This document shows, in pieces, positions 6,571-13,025 of a DNA stretch of 13,025 nt (positions within the stretch are counted from its first letter, which is position 1; every line of letters begins with the position of its first letter). This DNA comes from Minisyncoccota bacterium (GTDB lineage Bacteria > Patescibacteriota > Minisyncoccia > SW-4-49-11), in contig JAHEOE010000102.1 of assembly GCA_018609785.1 (NCBI GenBank), positions 1-13,025 on the forward strand, given 5' to 3'. The notes beneath the pieces are model-generated. The model saw only the letters and a program-made list of their open reading frames with translations. It was not told the origin of the DNA and made no database searches. A program made the position numbers and the translations under genes.

Positions 6571-6722
6571 AATATTTTTGAGATATCTATCATGCCCATA
6601 TGAAGGCGACAGAGCGTATGAACGAATTTTGGGTATGGTGGGCCGTAGGCATTAAATGCCAGTGAATACGTCTCTGTCGCCTTCATATACTTCCATCTTC
6701 AATAATTTTGAGATAACCTCTA
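6571..6722. repeat. Palindromic element copy B: long hairpin between two direct TTTTGAGAT boxes
   Basis: A 22-bp stem with one bulged T is formed by 6598-6619 and 6666-6688. It contains the perfect 17-bp inverted repeat ATATGAAGGCGACAGAG / CTCTGTCGCCTTCATAT. The stem encloses a 46-nt loop (6620-6665), in which GGCATT-A-AATGCC (6648-6660) can form a small apical hairpin. TTTTGAGAT boxes in the same orientation flank it at 6571-6589 and 6701-6722. The loop and the right-hand box resemble those of the element at 1265-1431. The element lies between the stop of the DHH-family gene and the start of gatB and has no credible coding content. The lack of a U-tract on the minus strand argues against a plain terminator. 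Confidence 0.7.
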
Positions 6723-6749
6723 ATATATCGACGAAACCAACAGTTCTGG

Positions 6750-7916
6750 TTATCCGTTCAGTATCTTATAGATGTGCGCGTTCACCTCGGCGCAAACAGT
6801 GTGAATATCCTGCTCGGAAGGATATGAATAAAAGAACATTCCTCCTCGAATTTCTCCGTCAAGGACCGTATGCAAACGTTCCAACGGCGTACCGCACCGA
6901 AAAATAATAAGTCCGTTTTTACGATGTTCCTGTCCTTCATCATAAATAATATGGACTGCCGCGGTATTCATAGCTAAATGTTCGGAAAGCTCGGCGAACG
7001 CCGCGGACAAATTCTGAGAAGTGGTCTGAGTTTTCTCAAAATCATGAGGAAACAGTTTGGAATAAACCAACGTATCTCGTCCGGCCCGGGAACTTTCAAT
7101 AACACGATCAAAGGAAATATGAGCCATAATGCGTCCTACCAATTTCACCATTGAAAGACTTTTGGTCTTATACAGAACCCGAATAATCTCTTCTCTTCGA
7201 GCTCCTCGTTCCATTAACTCGGACGCATCAAGAAACGTACGCGGAGCGGTGGTTGGGCTTTGGAAATTATGCGTCTCTCGGATAAGACTGAGCAAAAGAG
7301 CGGTCGCAATCGGCTCGCCAATCGCGTATTGCGCCTCTGTTTTAATAAGATCAAAGACAATCTCGGCCACACTTACGCTGCCAATATCCACCAGATTAAC
7401 CTGTCCGTACATATCATGCGCGGGAGAGTTGTCAATTGCCACAATGGGAGTTTCGTAAAAAAGGTCCGGATTATCATAAAAGAGACTTCCCAAAGAATAC
7501 AAATGAGGCGTATTCAATGTAATAATAAGATCAAATTCATACTTACCGCCCTGAACGGTTACATGTTCGGAACTCAACACTCCCTTTTCCGGTGTCAGAT
7601 AAATATTAAGTGTCTCTCCCGATGTTTCATAACGCATCTCTTCGATCGGCACTTGACTGGTATCAATGGAAATGACGCCCTCACGCGACCCGGAAAGTTC
7701 GCGCTGAATCATGGACGTATCCAAAAAGTCGTACCGAGAAACATCAAGACTTGCCGGCGCGTACAGATGTACGTCCTTCTCCATCGCTTTACACACATGA
7801 TAGAGTGCCACGGCACTACCCAAAGCGTCTTCTCCGCCTTCTTCCGGAAGCGGAATAAGGATCGAGGAACTGCTATTCACAAGCTTACTGATTTGCTGCT
7901 TTATCTCCAACGACAT
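6750..7916 (-). CDS. DHH-superfamily phosphoesterase-like protein with eroded catalytic motifs
   Basis: A 388-residue protein of the NrnA/RecJ-like DHH superfamily, whose active members are Mn-dependent phosphoesterases that cleave nanoRNA, pAp or cyclic dinucleotides. Motif I, usually H-x-x-PDGDAxGS, reads EEGGEDALGSAVALYH (25-40), keeping only one Asp. Motif II keeps D85 (SIDTS). Motif III, usually DHH, is IDNSPAHDMYGQVNLVD (161-177). Motif IV, usually TDTGxF, is IRETHNFQ (212-219). The AEIVFDLI helix (184-191) is typical. The C-terminus (about 280-388) occupies the place of DHHA1 but has no clear GGGH motif. Activity is therefore doubtful. The ATG at 7916 is chosen because the longer in-frame TTG at 7976 is itself the -35 hexamer of this gene's promoter. 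It is a single-gene unit between two other minus-strand units. Confidence 0.75.
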   Translation of the reverse strand: MSLEIKQQISKLVNSSSSILIPLPEEGGEDALGSAVALYHVCKAMEKDVHLYAPASLDVSRYDFLDTSMIQRELSGSREGVISIDTSQVPIEEMRYETSGETLNIYLTPEKGVLSSEHVTVQGGKYEFDLIITLNTPHLYSLGSLFYDNPDLFYETPIVAIDNSPAHDMYGQVNLVDIGSVSVAEIVFDLIKTEAQYAIGEPIATALLLSLIRETHNFQSPTTAPRTFLDASELMERGARREEIIRVLYKTKSLSMVKLVGRIMAHISFDRVIESSRAGRDTLVYSKLFPHDFEKTQTTSQNLSAAFAELSEHLAMNTAAVHIIYDEGQEHRKNGLIIFRCGTPLERLHTVLDGEIRGGMFFYSYPSEQDIHTVCAEVNAHIYKILNG

Positions 7917-7946
7917 GGTATACCCGGTTATCTCAAATAAGACGGA

Positions 7947-7976
7947 AGTATACCGTATCATACTTGTGTTTGTCAA
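7947..7976 (-). promoter_or_regulatory. Consensus-like sigma70 promoter of the DHH-family gene
   Basis: On the minus strand, TTGACA (7971-7976), an 18-nt spacer and TATACT (7947-7952) match the consensus closely. Transcription should start near 7940, giving a leader of about 24 nt before the ATG at 7916. This placement rules out the upstream TTG start. The leader contains GGTTATCTCAAA on the plus strand (about 7927-7938), which matches part of the repeat end at 6701-6722 and may be chance. Confidence 0.75.
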
Positions 7977-8000
7977 TTTCTCGCAAAGCGCTCTCTTTAT

Positions 8001-8041
8001 AAAAAAAATACCACCTCGCCGGACAAACCTTGACGAGGTGG
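8001..8041 (-). terminator. Intrinsic terminator of the nrdA-nrdB operon
   Basis: Read on the minus strand, an 8-bp GC-rich stem CCACCTCG / CGAGGTGG (8034-8041 with 8011-8018) encloses a 15-nt loop. TA and a run of eight T (8008-8001) follow. It lies 26 nt past the nrdB stop codon. It is the only textbook Rho-independent terminator I see in the window. Confidence 0.88.
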
Positions 8042-8067
8042 CTATCTTCTAAAGCCGCCGAACCAAA

Positions 8068-9102
8068 TTACCAATCAAGCGTACCACCCACTTGGTACTC
8101 GGTAACGCGAGTTTCGAAGAAGTTCTTCTCTTTGGACAGATCAATCGCCTCGGACATCCACGGGAACGGATTGTTCACGTTAAACTGCACAGGCAGTCCG
8201 ATACGACTCAATCGACGATCGGCAATATATTCCACATATTGACGGAACCCGGCGGCATTCATCCCCATAAACCCTTTCGGGAACGCATTAGCGGCAAAGT
8301 TGGACTCAATATCCACCGCTTCATGAATGATATTGATAATCCGTTGCTGAAAGTCCTCAGTCCACAGTTCCGGTTGCTCTTCCTTAATCGTATTGATCAT
8401 GTCAATGCCAAAATTAAGATGATTGGATTCGTCACGCATGATGTACTGAATCTGTTCGGCCGAGCCCACCATTTTGTTCTGTTGCTGAAGCGCTAAAATA
8501 ACCGCAAACGCGCTATAGAAGAAGATCCCTTCAAGAACCAACGCGGCCACACAGAGATTTTCCAGGAATTTCTGATCGGACTCGAAATCTCCGGTCTGAA
8601 AGTCTTTGTCAAAAATCCCTTCGTTAAAAGTCACGATGAACGAGGCTTTGTCATAAATTTGCTCGTGCTCCCGGTACATGTTGAAAATACGTCCGCTGTC
8701 CAGCCCGAGACTCTCCACCATGTACTGATACGCATGCGTATGGATGGCCTCTTCATACGCCTGTCGCAATAGATACAGACGACATTCCGGAGAGGTGATG
8801 TGGTTGTAGAAAGCCATGACGATGTTGTTGGCCGCGATGGAATCGGCGGTAGTGAAGAACCCGAGGACCGTTTCAAAGGCGTGTCGTTCATCTTCGGTCA
8901 GAGCAGTGGGTGATTTCCACTGCTCGACGTCTTTTTGCATGCCGATTTCGGTCGGGAGCCAATGGTTGGCGTTTCCGGTGTTATAGTAATCCCAAGCAAA
9001 GGTATGTTTCATGGGCTCGAGCTGGACTACATCCTGGTCCTCTCCGTTAATGATTTTGCGGGCATTAACGTCAGGGCGTTCGTAGGTGAATTCAATAGGC
9101 AT
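8068..9102 (-). CDS. nrdB: Class I ribonucleotide reductase, beta (R2) subunit
   Basis: The 344-residue ferritin-like radical-generating subunit. All six dinuclear metal ligands expected for class I R2 are visible: D87 (TTADSIAANN), E118 and H121 (EEAIHTHAY), E191 (LEGIFFYSAF), E225 and H228 (DESNHL). The radical tyrosine is present as Y125, equivalent to E. coli Y122, four residues after H121. A standard tyrosyl-radical (class Ia-like) enzyme is therefore likely, rather than the Phe-bearing class Ic type. The C-terminus YQVGGTLDW should be the tail that docks on R1. It begins 27 nt after the nrdA stop and ends at a strong terminator, so it is the second and last gene of the operon. No Shine-Dalgarno sequence is evident before the ATG. 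Confidence 0.96.
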   Translation of the reverse strand: MPIEFTYERPDVNARKIINGEDQDVVQLEPMKHTFAWDYYNTGNANHWLPTEIGMQKDVEQWKSPTALTEDERHAFETVLGFFTTADSIAANNIVMAFYNHITSPECRLYLLRQAYEEAIHTHAYQYMVESLGLDSGRIFNMYREHEQIYDKASFIVTFNEGIFDKDFQTGDFESDQKFLENLCVAALVLEGIFFYSAFAVILALQQQNKMVGSAEQIQYIMRDESNHLNFGIDMINTIKEEQPELWTEDFQQRIINIIHEAVDIESNFAANAFPKGFMGMNAAGFRQYVEYIADRRLSRIGLPVQFNVNNPFPWMSEAIDLSKEKNFFETRVTEYQVGGTLDW

Positions 9103-9129
9103 AAGCGTTGATTTTAGGTTTATATTATC

Positions 9130-11994
9130 TTATTCGCATCCGTCACAGACTTGCTCGGTCTGTACGGTTTTGACGCGCGTATTCGTCTGAGAAGTGGGAT
9201 TATGAGACGTCGAAGCGTGTTCCCGAGTCTGCGACGTTCCATTCGTATCAGCCGCCTGAGTGCTGGGCCCACCGGCGGCGGAGGTTCCATTGGCGGACTG
9301 CCCCCGCTTATGCGTTACGCCGTGCTGACTGGTACTCAAGGTGGACTTCTCCACTTGGGAGACGGCCAAGGTACGCAGGTAATAGCTGGTCTTCAAGCCC
9401 ATTTCCCACGCGTAAGTATAGACATCCGCAATCTCTCGTCCGGACGTACCTTGATAGAAGATATTCATCGACTGGCTCTGGTCAATCCACTTGCCGCGAT
9501 AGGCCGCCGCTTTGACCACCCATTTGGGATGAATATCAAAGGCTTCCTTGTACTTTTCTTTAAGCTCGACCGGAATTTCTTCGATCTGGGTTAGATTTCC
9601 GTCGTAATACTTAATCTTTTCTCGCATCTCCTGAGTCCACAGTCCAAGTTTCTTGAGATCTTTGACCAGATGCTGATTAATCACAGTGAAGTCTCCCGCC
9701 TGATTGGACTTGACGTAGATATTCTTATAGATCGGCTCGATCGTGGGCGTAGTACCGGCGATATTGGAAATGGTGGCAGTGGGAGCCATGGCAAGGCAAT
9801 TGGAATTTCTCATACCATTGCGCTTGACCGCCTCGCGAACCACGCTCCAGTCCATCTGTCCGGACCGATCCACGTCAATATTCATACCACGTTCCTTTTC
9901 CAACAGATCGAGCGTATCAACCGGGAAGATACCGCGATCCCATTTGGAACCGCTATAACTCTCATACGTACCGCGTTCGGACGCAAGATATGTCGAGGCA
10001 AGAATGGCATAGTATGAAATCGCTTCCATACTACGGTCAGCAAAATCCACACAGGCTTCGGAATCAAATGGAATGTCCAGTTGGTACAACGCGTCCTGAA
10101 AGCCCATAATCCCCAGACCGATCGGACGGTGCTTCATATTCGCGACTCGCGCTTCTTTGGTAGGATAGAAGGTCAAATCCACAACGTTATCAAGCATACG
10201 CATAGCCGTGGGAACAATACGTTTCAGTCGTTCCGTATCTAAAACCCCATCCGTGATAAATTGAGACAGATTAATTGACCCTAAGTTACAGACCGCCGTT
10301 TCTTCCGCGGACGTATTCAACGTAATCTCGGTACAAAGATTGGAGTTATGAATCACGCCCATATGGTCTTGCGGCGACCGGATGTTGCTTGGGTCTTTGA
10401 ACGTAATCCACGGATGCCCGGTCTCAAAGAGCATGGTGATCATCTTCTTCCAAAGATCCATCGCCGGAATGGTTTTATAAAGCTTGATTTTCCCCTCTTG
10501 AGCCATCTGCTCGTACTGTTCGTACCGTTTTTCGAATTCCTGTCCGTATGTATGATGGAGATCGGGCACTTCATCAGGAGAGAATAACGTCCAGTTTCCG
10601 TTTTCCCGAACGCGCTTCATAAAAAGGTCCGGAATCCAATTTGCGGTGTTCATGTCGTGCGTGCGACGATGATCGTCTCCGGTGTTTTTGCGCAAGTCAA
10701 GAAAGTCCTCGATATCCAGATGCCAGGTTTCCAAATACACCGCGCTTGCTCCCCGACGCTTACCGCTGCGGTTAATGGCGGCAGTAACATCATTGGCTAT
10801 TTTAAGGAACGGAACAATTCCCTGACTCGCCACACCGGTGCCATGAATCAGAGCGCCCGTGGCACGTACGTTTGTCCACGAAGTCCCGATACCGCCTGAC
10901 CATTTGGACAGATTAGCATTGTCGGTGTACGTTTTAAAGATATGATTGAGATCATCCTCAACCACATTGAGGTAGCAAGACGCCAGTTGCGGATGAGTTG
11001 TCCCTGCATGAAAAAGCGTGGGGGTTGAGGGCACATATTGTAAGGTAGACATGGCTTCATAAAACTCAACCGCTTTCTCTTCTCGTCGATGCGGTTCCTC
11101 GGCCAAGGCAAGTCCCATGGCGACACGCATCCAGAAGATCTGAGGAACCTCAAACGTTCCTCCCGTTTCGGGATTTTCCACGAAGTACCGATCTACAAGT
11201 GTCTGCAACCCAAGAAACGTAAACACCCGATCTCTGTCCGGCTGCAGTTTTTGGGCAAGCCATTCCAAGTCCATCTCTCCCATCCGTGATTCCAAAAATC
11301 CTTGACGAACCGCGGCTTTCATATTCTCGACAAATATGTGACGGTAACGTTCTTCAAATCCGTCCGCTTCCCGATGAAGACCGAGAACCTGTACGTATTT
11401 TTGCCGCAACAACAGACGAGCCGCAATGTACGAATACGCGGGATCCGCTTCAATGAAGGACCGAGCGGTCAAAATCAACGCTTTTGTAATCTCATCCGGA
11501 GAAATACGATCATATACGCTGAGTAACGCAGTCTGCACCATGGCCTCAATATCAACCGTATCTTCATACCCCGCGGACATGATCTGGAACGTTTTCCGGA
11601 TACGTTCTTCCCGAAACGGTTCGGTGCGCCCGTCAGACGTGACCACCGTCAGACCGTTATATCCCTCGCCGGCAGTTGCTTCCTGTTCTTTTTTACGTTC
11701 TTCTTCCCGTTCGTGCCGATACAGAATATATCCTTTGGCAACCTCGTAATATCCCCACTCCATCAAACTTTCCTCAACCAAATCCTGTACATTCTCCACG
11801 GTGGGAGTCTGACCGGCAAACCGCTCGCTGAGTTTGCGCACCACCGCTTCGGTTACTTCGTCAACCTCTTTGGATTGTTCTTCGGTAAATCGTTTTTCTA
11901 TATCAAGAAACGCTTTGCTGATCGCTTTCCAAATTTTTTCTTTGTTGAATGCGACCACGTCTTGGTTTCGTTTCTGTACTTCGGTTATTGGCAT
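9130..11994 (-). CDS. nrdA: Class I ribonucleoside-diphosphate reductase, alpha (R1) subunit with two ATP-cones
   Basis: The 954-residue catalytic subunit that reduces ribonucleoside diphosphates to deoxy forms. Residues 4-95 form an N-terminal ATP-cone (overall activity site), and 113-200 look like a second, more divergent cone. The catalytic barrel has C340 (QLASCYL), N552, C554 and E556 (NLCTEI) and C569 (AVCNLGSINL). These correspond to E. coli C225, N437, C439, E441 and C462. PTATIS is at 738-743. Y871-Y872 (KTSYYLRT) complete the radical-transfer route, and C950/C953 (CDGCE) are the redox pair that recharges the active site. Between about 885 and 945 lies an unusually long Ser/Thr/Gly/Asn/Gln-rich tail that joins the barrel to that pair. 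No intein is visible. It leads nrdB by 27 nt. The sites at 12025-12113 suggest control by NrdR, and possibly by DnaA. Confidence 0.96.
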   Translation of the reverse strand: MPITEVQKRNQDVVAFNKEKIWKAISKAFLDIEKRFTEEQSKEVDEVTEAVVRKLSERFAGQTPTVENVQDLVEESLMEWGYYEVAKGYILYRHEREEERKKEQEATAGEGYNGLTVVTSDGRTEPFREERIRKTFQIMSAGYEDTVDIEAMVQTALLSVYDRISPDEITKALILTARSFIEADPAYSYIAARLLLRQKYVQVLGLHREADGFEERYRHIFVENMKAAVRQGFLESRMGEMDLEWLAQKLQPDRDRVFTFLGLQTLVDRYFVENPETGGTFEVPQIFWMRVAMGLALAEEPHRREEKAVEFYEAMSTLQYVPSTPTLFHAGTTHPQLASCYLNVVEDDLNHIFKTYTDNANLSKWSGGIGTSWTNVRATGALIHGTGVASQGIVPFLKIANDVTAAINRSGKRRGASAVYLETWHLDIEDFLDLRKNTGDDHRRTHDMNTANWIPDLFMKRVRENGNWTLFSPDEVPDLHHTYGQEFEKRYEQYEQMAQEGKIKLYKTIPAMDLWKKMITMLFETGHPWITFKDPSNIRSPQDHMGVIHNSNLCTEITLNTSAEETAVCNLGSINLSQFITDGVLDTERLKRIVPTAMRMLDNVVDLTFYPTKEARVANMKHRPIGLGIMGFQDALYQLDIPFDSEACVDFADRSMEAISYYAILASTYLASERGTYESYSGSKWDRGIFPVDTLDLLEKERGMNIDVDRSGQMDWSVVREAVKRNGMRNSNCLAMAPTATISNIAGTTPTIEPIYKNIYVKSNQAGDFTVINQHLVKDLKKLGLWTQEMREKIKYYDGNLTQIEEIPVELKEKYKEAFDIHPKWVVKAAAYRGKWIDQSQSMNIFYQGTSGREIADVYTYAWEMGLKTSYYLRTLAVSQVEKSTLSTSQHGVTHKRGQSANGTSAAGGPSTQAADTNGTSQTREHASTSHNPTSQTNTRVKTVQTEQVCDGCE

Positions 11995-12024
11995 ACGTTT
12001 GATTACTTTTTGACTGTATTCTTT

Positions 12025-12053
12025 ATTCTACACCGCTTGCTCCACCCTGTCCA
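12025..12053 (-). promoter_or_regulatory. Candidate promoter of nrdA-nrdB
   Basis: On the minus strand TGGACA (12048-12053), a 17-nt spacer and TAGAAT (12025-12030) give a fair sigma70 match. Transcription would start near 12018, leaving a leader of about 24 nt. A weaker alternative -10, TATAGT, is embedded in the NrdR-like box (12059-12064). Confidence 0.5.
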
Positions 12054-12056
12054 AAA

Positions 12057-12072
12057 ACACTATATGTAGTAT
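12057..12072. promoter_or_regulatory. Candidate NrdR box upstream of nrdA
   Basis: ACACTATATGTAGTAT matches 14 of 16 positions of the NrdR consensus ACACWATATHTWGTGT. It lies just upstream of the candidate nrdA -35. NrdR represses ribonucleotide reductase genes when dATP/ATP is sensed as high, and usually binds two boxes spaced by whole helical turns. A much weaker second match (about 10 of 16) begins at 12090, overlapping the DnaA-like palindrome. No nrdR gene is in the window. Confidence 0.6.
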
Positions 12073-12094
12073 GTACAAGGGGTAATAATTCACG

Positions 12095-12113
12095 ATATCC
12101 ACATTGTGGATAA
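12095..12113. promoter_or_regulatory. Pair of inverted DnaA boxes upstream of nrdA
   Basis: A perfect DnaA box TTATCCACA lies on the minus strand (12105-12113), and ATATCCACA, one mismatch, lies on the plus strand (12095-12103). Together they make a 17-nt perfect palindrome centred on 12104. In E. coli, DnaA binds boxes at the nrdAB promoter and couples dNTP supply to initiation; a similar role here is inference. A general dyad repressor site is an alternative. Confidence 0.5.
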
Positions 12114-12288
12114 TTACGCTTCCTCCCTTCCACCCCCTGTCAAGTTTGGCATGGTCAGCGTTACCTTTTTATTCTAAGACCTCTTAAATTCCGGCGTTCA
12201 TTACGCCGCCATCTCTTATCAACCACAATCTAGCCTGAGTCTTCCAAACACGATCTAATATCCCAAAGCGTAAAACTTAACATAACGT

Positions 12289-12825
12289 ATGGACCTCAAA
12301 ACACATATCAAAAATCATCAGATACTTTGGGGGAGCGGTATCGGCTTCGTCATCTTTGTATCTTTCATCGGAGGTATGATTCTGGTGAATACCAAGCCGT
12401 GGGAGTCCGAGTCGTCTTCAACACCTCCCTCATCTTCAAACACTTCCTCCCCCAGCTCTCGTAGCAATTCTGAAGCTGTCACAGATCCGGTTCTTGAAGA
12501 AGATCCTTCGTCTTACCAACGAACTTCCCTTAATGGGACTTTAACCTCAATCAACTCTCAAAACAAAACTTTTGAAATGAAGCTCAAAGGTGTAGAAGCC
12601 AGCGCTCCCGAACAAATTACTGTTAATGTGGAAGCAGACACTAAAATTGTCTTTCGAAAAATCAAAGAAAATCGGTCGGGAAATGATGAGGATAGTGAAC
12701 TAAGTTTTACCTCTCTTACATTTGATAAACTTCGTAACAATGACACTCTTATACTGAATTTTAACGATCCTATTCCACAATATTCCAATCCGCTCACGCC
12801 ACAGAAAATTATCGTTACTCCTTAA
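12289..12825 (+). CDS. Membrane-anchored protein with Ser/Thr/Pro linker and small beta domain (possible DUF5666-like)
   Basis: This 178-residue protein is the only plus-strand gene. It has a short basic N-terminus and one hydrophobic helix (about 14-33), then a low-complexity Ser/Pro/Thr/Asn stretch (about 40-62). A predicted extracytoplasmic domain covers about residues 78-178. It has alternating strands: LNGTLTSINSQNKTFEMKL (80-98), ITVNVEADTKIVF (109-121), then FTSLTFDKLRNNDTLILNF (139-157). The pattern GTxTSI... xDTKI... LxxGD-like resembles DUF5666-type small beta-barrels, but I cannot confirm this. There is no lipobox cysteine. The ATG at 12289 precedes the helix directly. It diverges from nrdA across 294 nt and converges on the minus-strand gene ending at 12832, with 6 nt between stops. 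No clear promoter was found. Function is unknown. Confidence 0.75.
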   Translation: MDLKTHIKNHQILWGSGIGFVIFVSFIGGMILVNTKPWESESSSTPPSSSNTSSPSSRSNSEAVTDPVLEEDPSSYQRTSLNGTLTSINSQNKTFEMKLKGVEASAPEQITVNVEADTKIVFRKIKENRSGNDEDSELSFTSLTFDKLRNNDTLILNFNDPIPQYSNPLTPQKIIVTP

Positions 12826-12831
12826 ACGAAT

Positions 12832-13025
12832 TCACCGTAAATAAATATAGCCGCTATTCCACACGTACCAACCTTCATCTTGGCTTCCTAGTTCAGCCGC
12901 ACCGATGCGAAACGTATTCGCACTCCCGGAGTCTCCTACGGTATAGATTTGAGGAGAAGATACGTAACTCGGGTAATAGTCTCGTACGACACCATTCCCG
13001 TCTTCCAATTCATCCGGATTTTGAT
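12832..13025 (-). CDS. C-terminal fragment of an unidentified, probably exported protein (runs off right edge)
   Basis: Only the last 63 codons and the TGA (12832-12834) are in the window. The reading frame is open from the right edge. The peptide contains ELEDGNGVVRDYYPSYV, then YTVGDSGSANTFRIGAAEL, and ends in EGWYVWNSGYIYLR. The content, rich in Gly, Ser, Asn, Tyr and Trp with a short beta-like ending, fits the C-terminal part of an extracytoplasmic protein such as a type IV pilin or pseudopilin. That is a guess from composition only. The other two minus-strand frames contain stops here. Confidence 0.6.
   Translation of the reverse strand, partial: QNPDELEDGNGVVRDYYPSYVSSPQIYTVGDSGSANTFRIGAAELGSQDEGWYVWNSGYIYLR

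Noticed and set aside
6750..7976. Longer form of the DHH-family protein starting at TTG 7976
   Set aside because: That TTG is part of the TTGACA -35 hexamer, and transcription should start near 7940, downstream of it.
9130..11994. Intein or intron in nrdA
   Set aside because: All catalytic motifs follow in the normal order and spacing, and no intein splice blocks are visible.
12090..12105. Second NrdR box next to the first
   Set aside because: Only about 10 of 16 positions match, the spacing is 17 bp rather than the usual 15-16, and the sequence is better explained by the DnaA-type palindrome. Kept only as an alternative.
12138..12143. Perfect TTGACA on the minus strand as the nrdA -35
   Set aside because: At 17-18 nt spacing the -10 position reads AGCGTA or GCGTAA; a TAATTA occurs only at 21 nt. 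The pair at 12025-12053 fits better.

Overview
The window looks like a small-genome bacterium of the candidate phyla radiation (Patescibacteria, Parcubacteria-like). This placement is inferred from gene content and style: tightly packed genes, a metallo-beta-lactamase-fold protein without metal ligands between gatB and gyrA, a DHH-family protein with an eroded active site, membrane-anchored exported proteins, and few Shine-Dalgarno sequences. No rRNA or other taxonomic marker is present, so the placement is moderate at best. All genes are on the minus strand except one small gene near the right end.

Layout from left to right. (1) 1-1151: a class I SAM methyltransferase overlaps by 4 nt (ATGA) the N-terminal 199 codons of a membrane-anchored ABC-type solute-binding protein that runs off the left edge. 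Their promoter lies so close to the start codon that the mRNA should be nearly leaderless. (2) 1152-1822: a 671-nt gene-free stretch filled with palindromes and repeats, including a 167-bp TA-flanked inverted-repeat element. (3) 1823-6472: a compact unit read gatB, degenerate MBL-fold gene, gyrA, with gaps of 11 nt and 1 nt. It joins Gln/Asn-tRNA transamidation to DNA supercoiling. (4) 6473-6749: a second palindromic element related to the one at 1265-1431. (5) 6750-7976: a DHH-family protein with its own consensus-like promoter. (6) 8001-12113: the class I ribonucleotide reductase operon nrdA-nrdB, with a candidate promoter, NrdR box and paired inverted DnaA boxes upstream and a clear intrinsic terminator downstream. 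(7) 12289-12825 (+): a small membrane-anchored protein with a Ser/Thr/Pro linker and a possible DUF5666-like domain. It is convergent with the C-terminal 63 codons of an unidentified protein (minus strand) that runs off the right edge.

Most of the window is informational housekeeping: dNTP synthesis, topoisomerase, tRNA amidation. The least explained material is in the two intergenic regions. There, two hairpins of about 72 and 91 nt share a similar apical loop and a similar downstream box, while their stems differ in sequence but remain self-complementary. That is the main candidate for an undescribed element, either a structured RNA or a non-autonomous mobile element.
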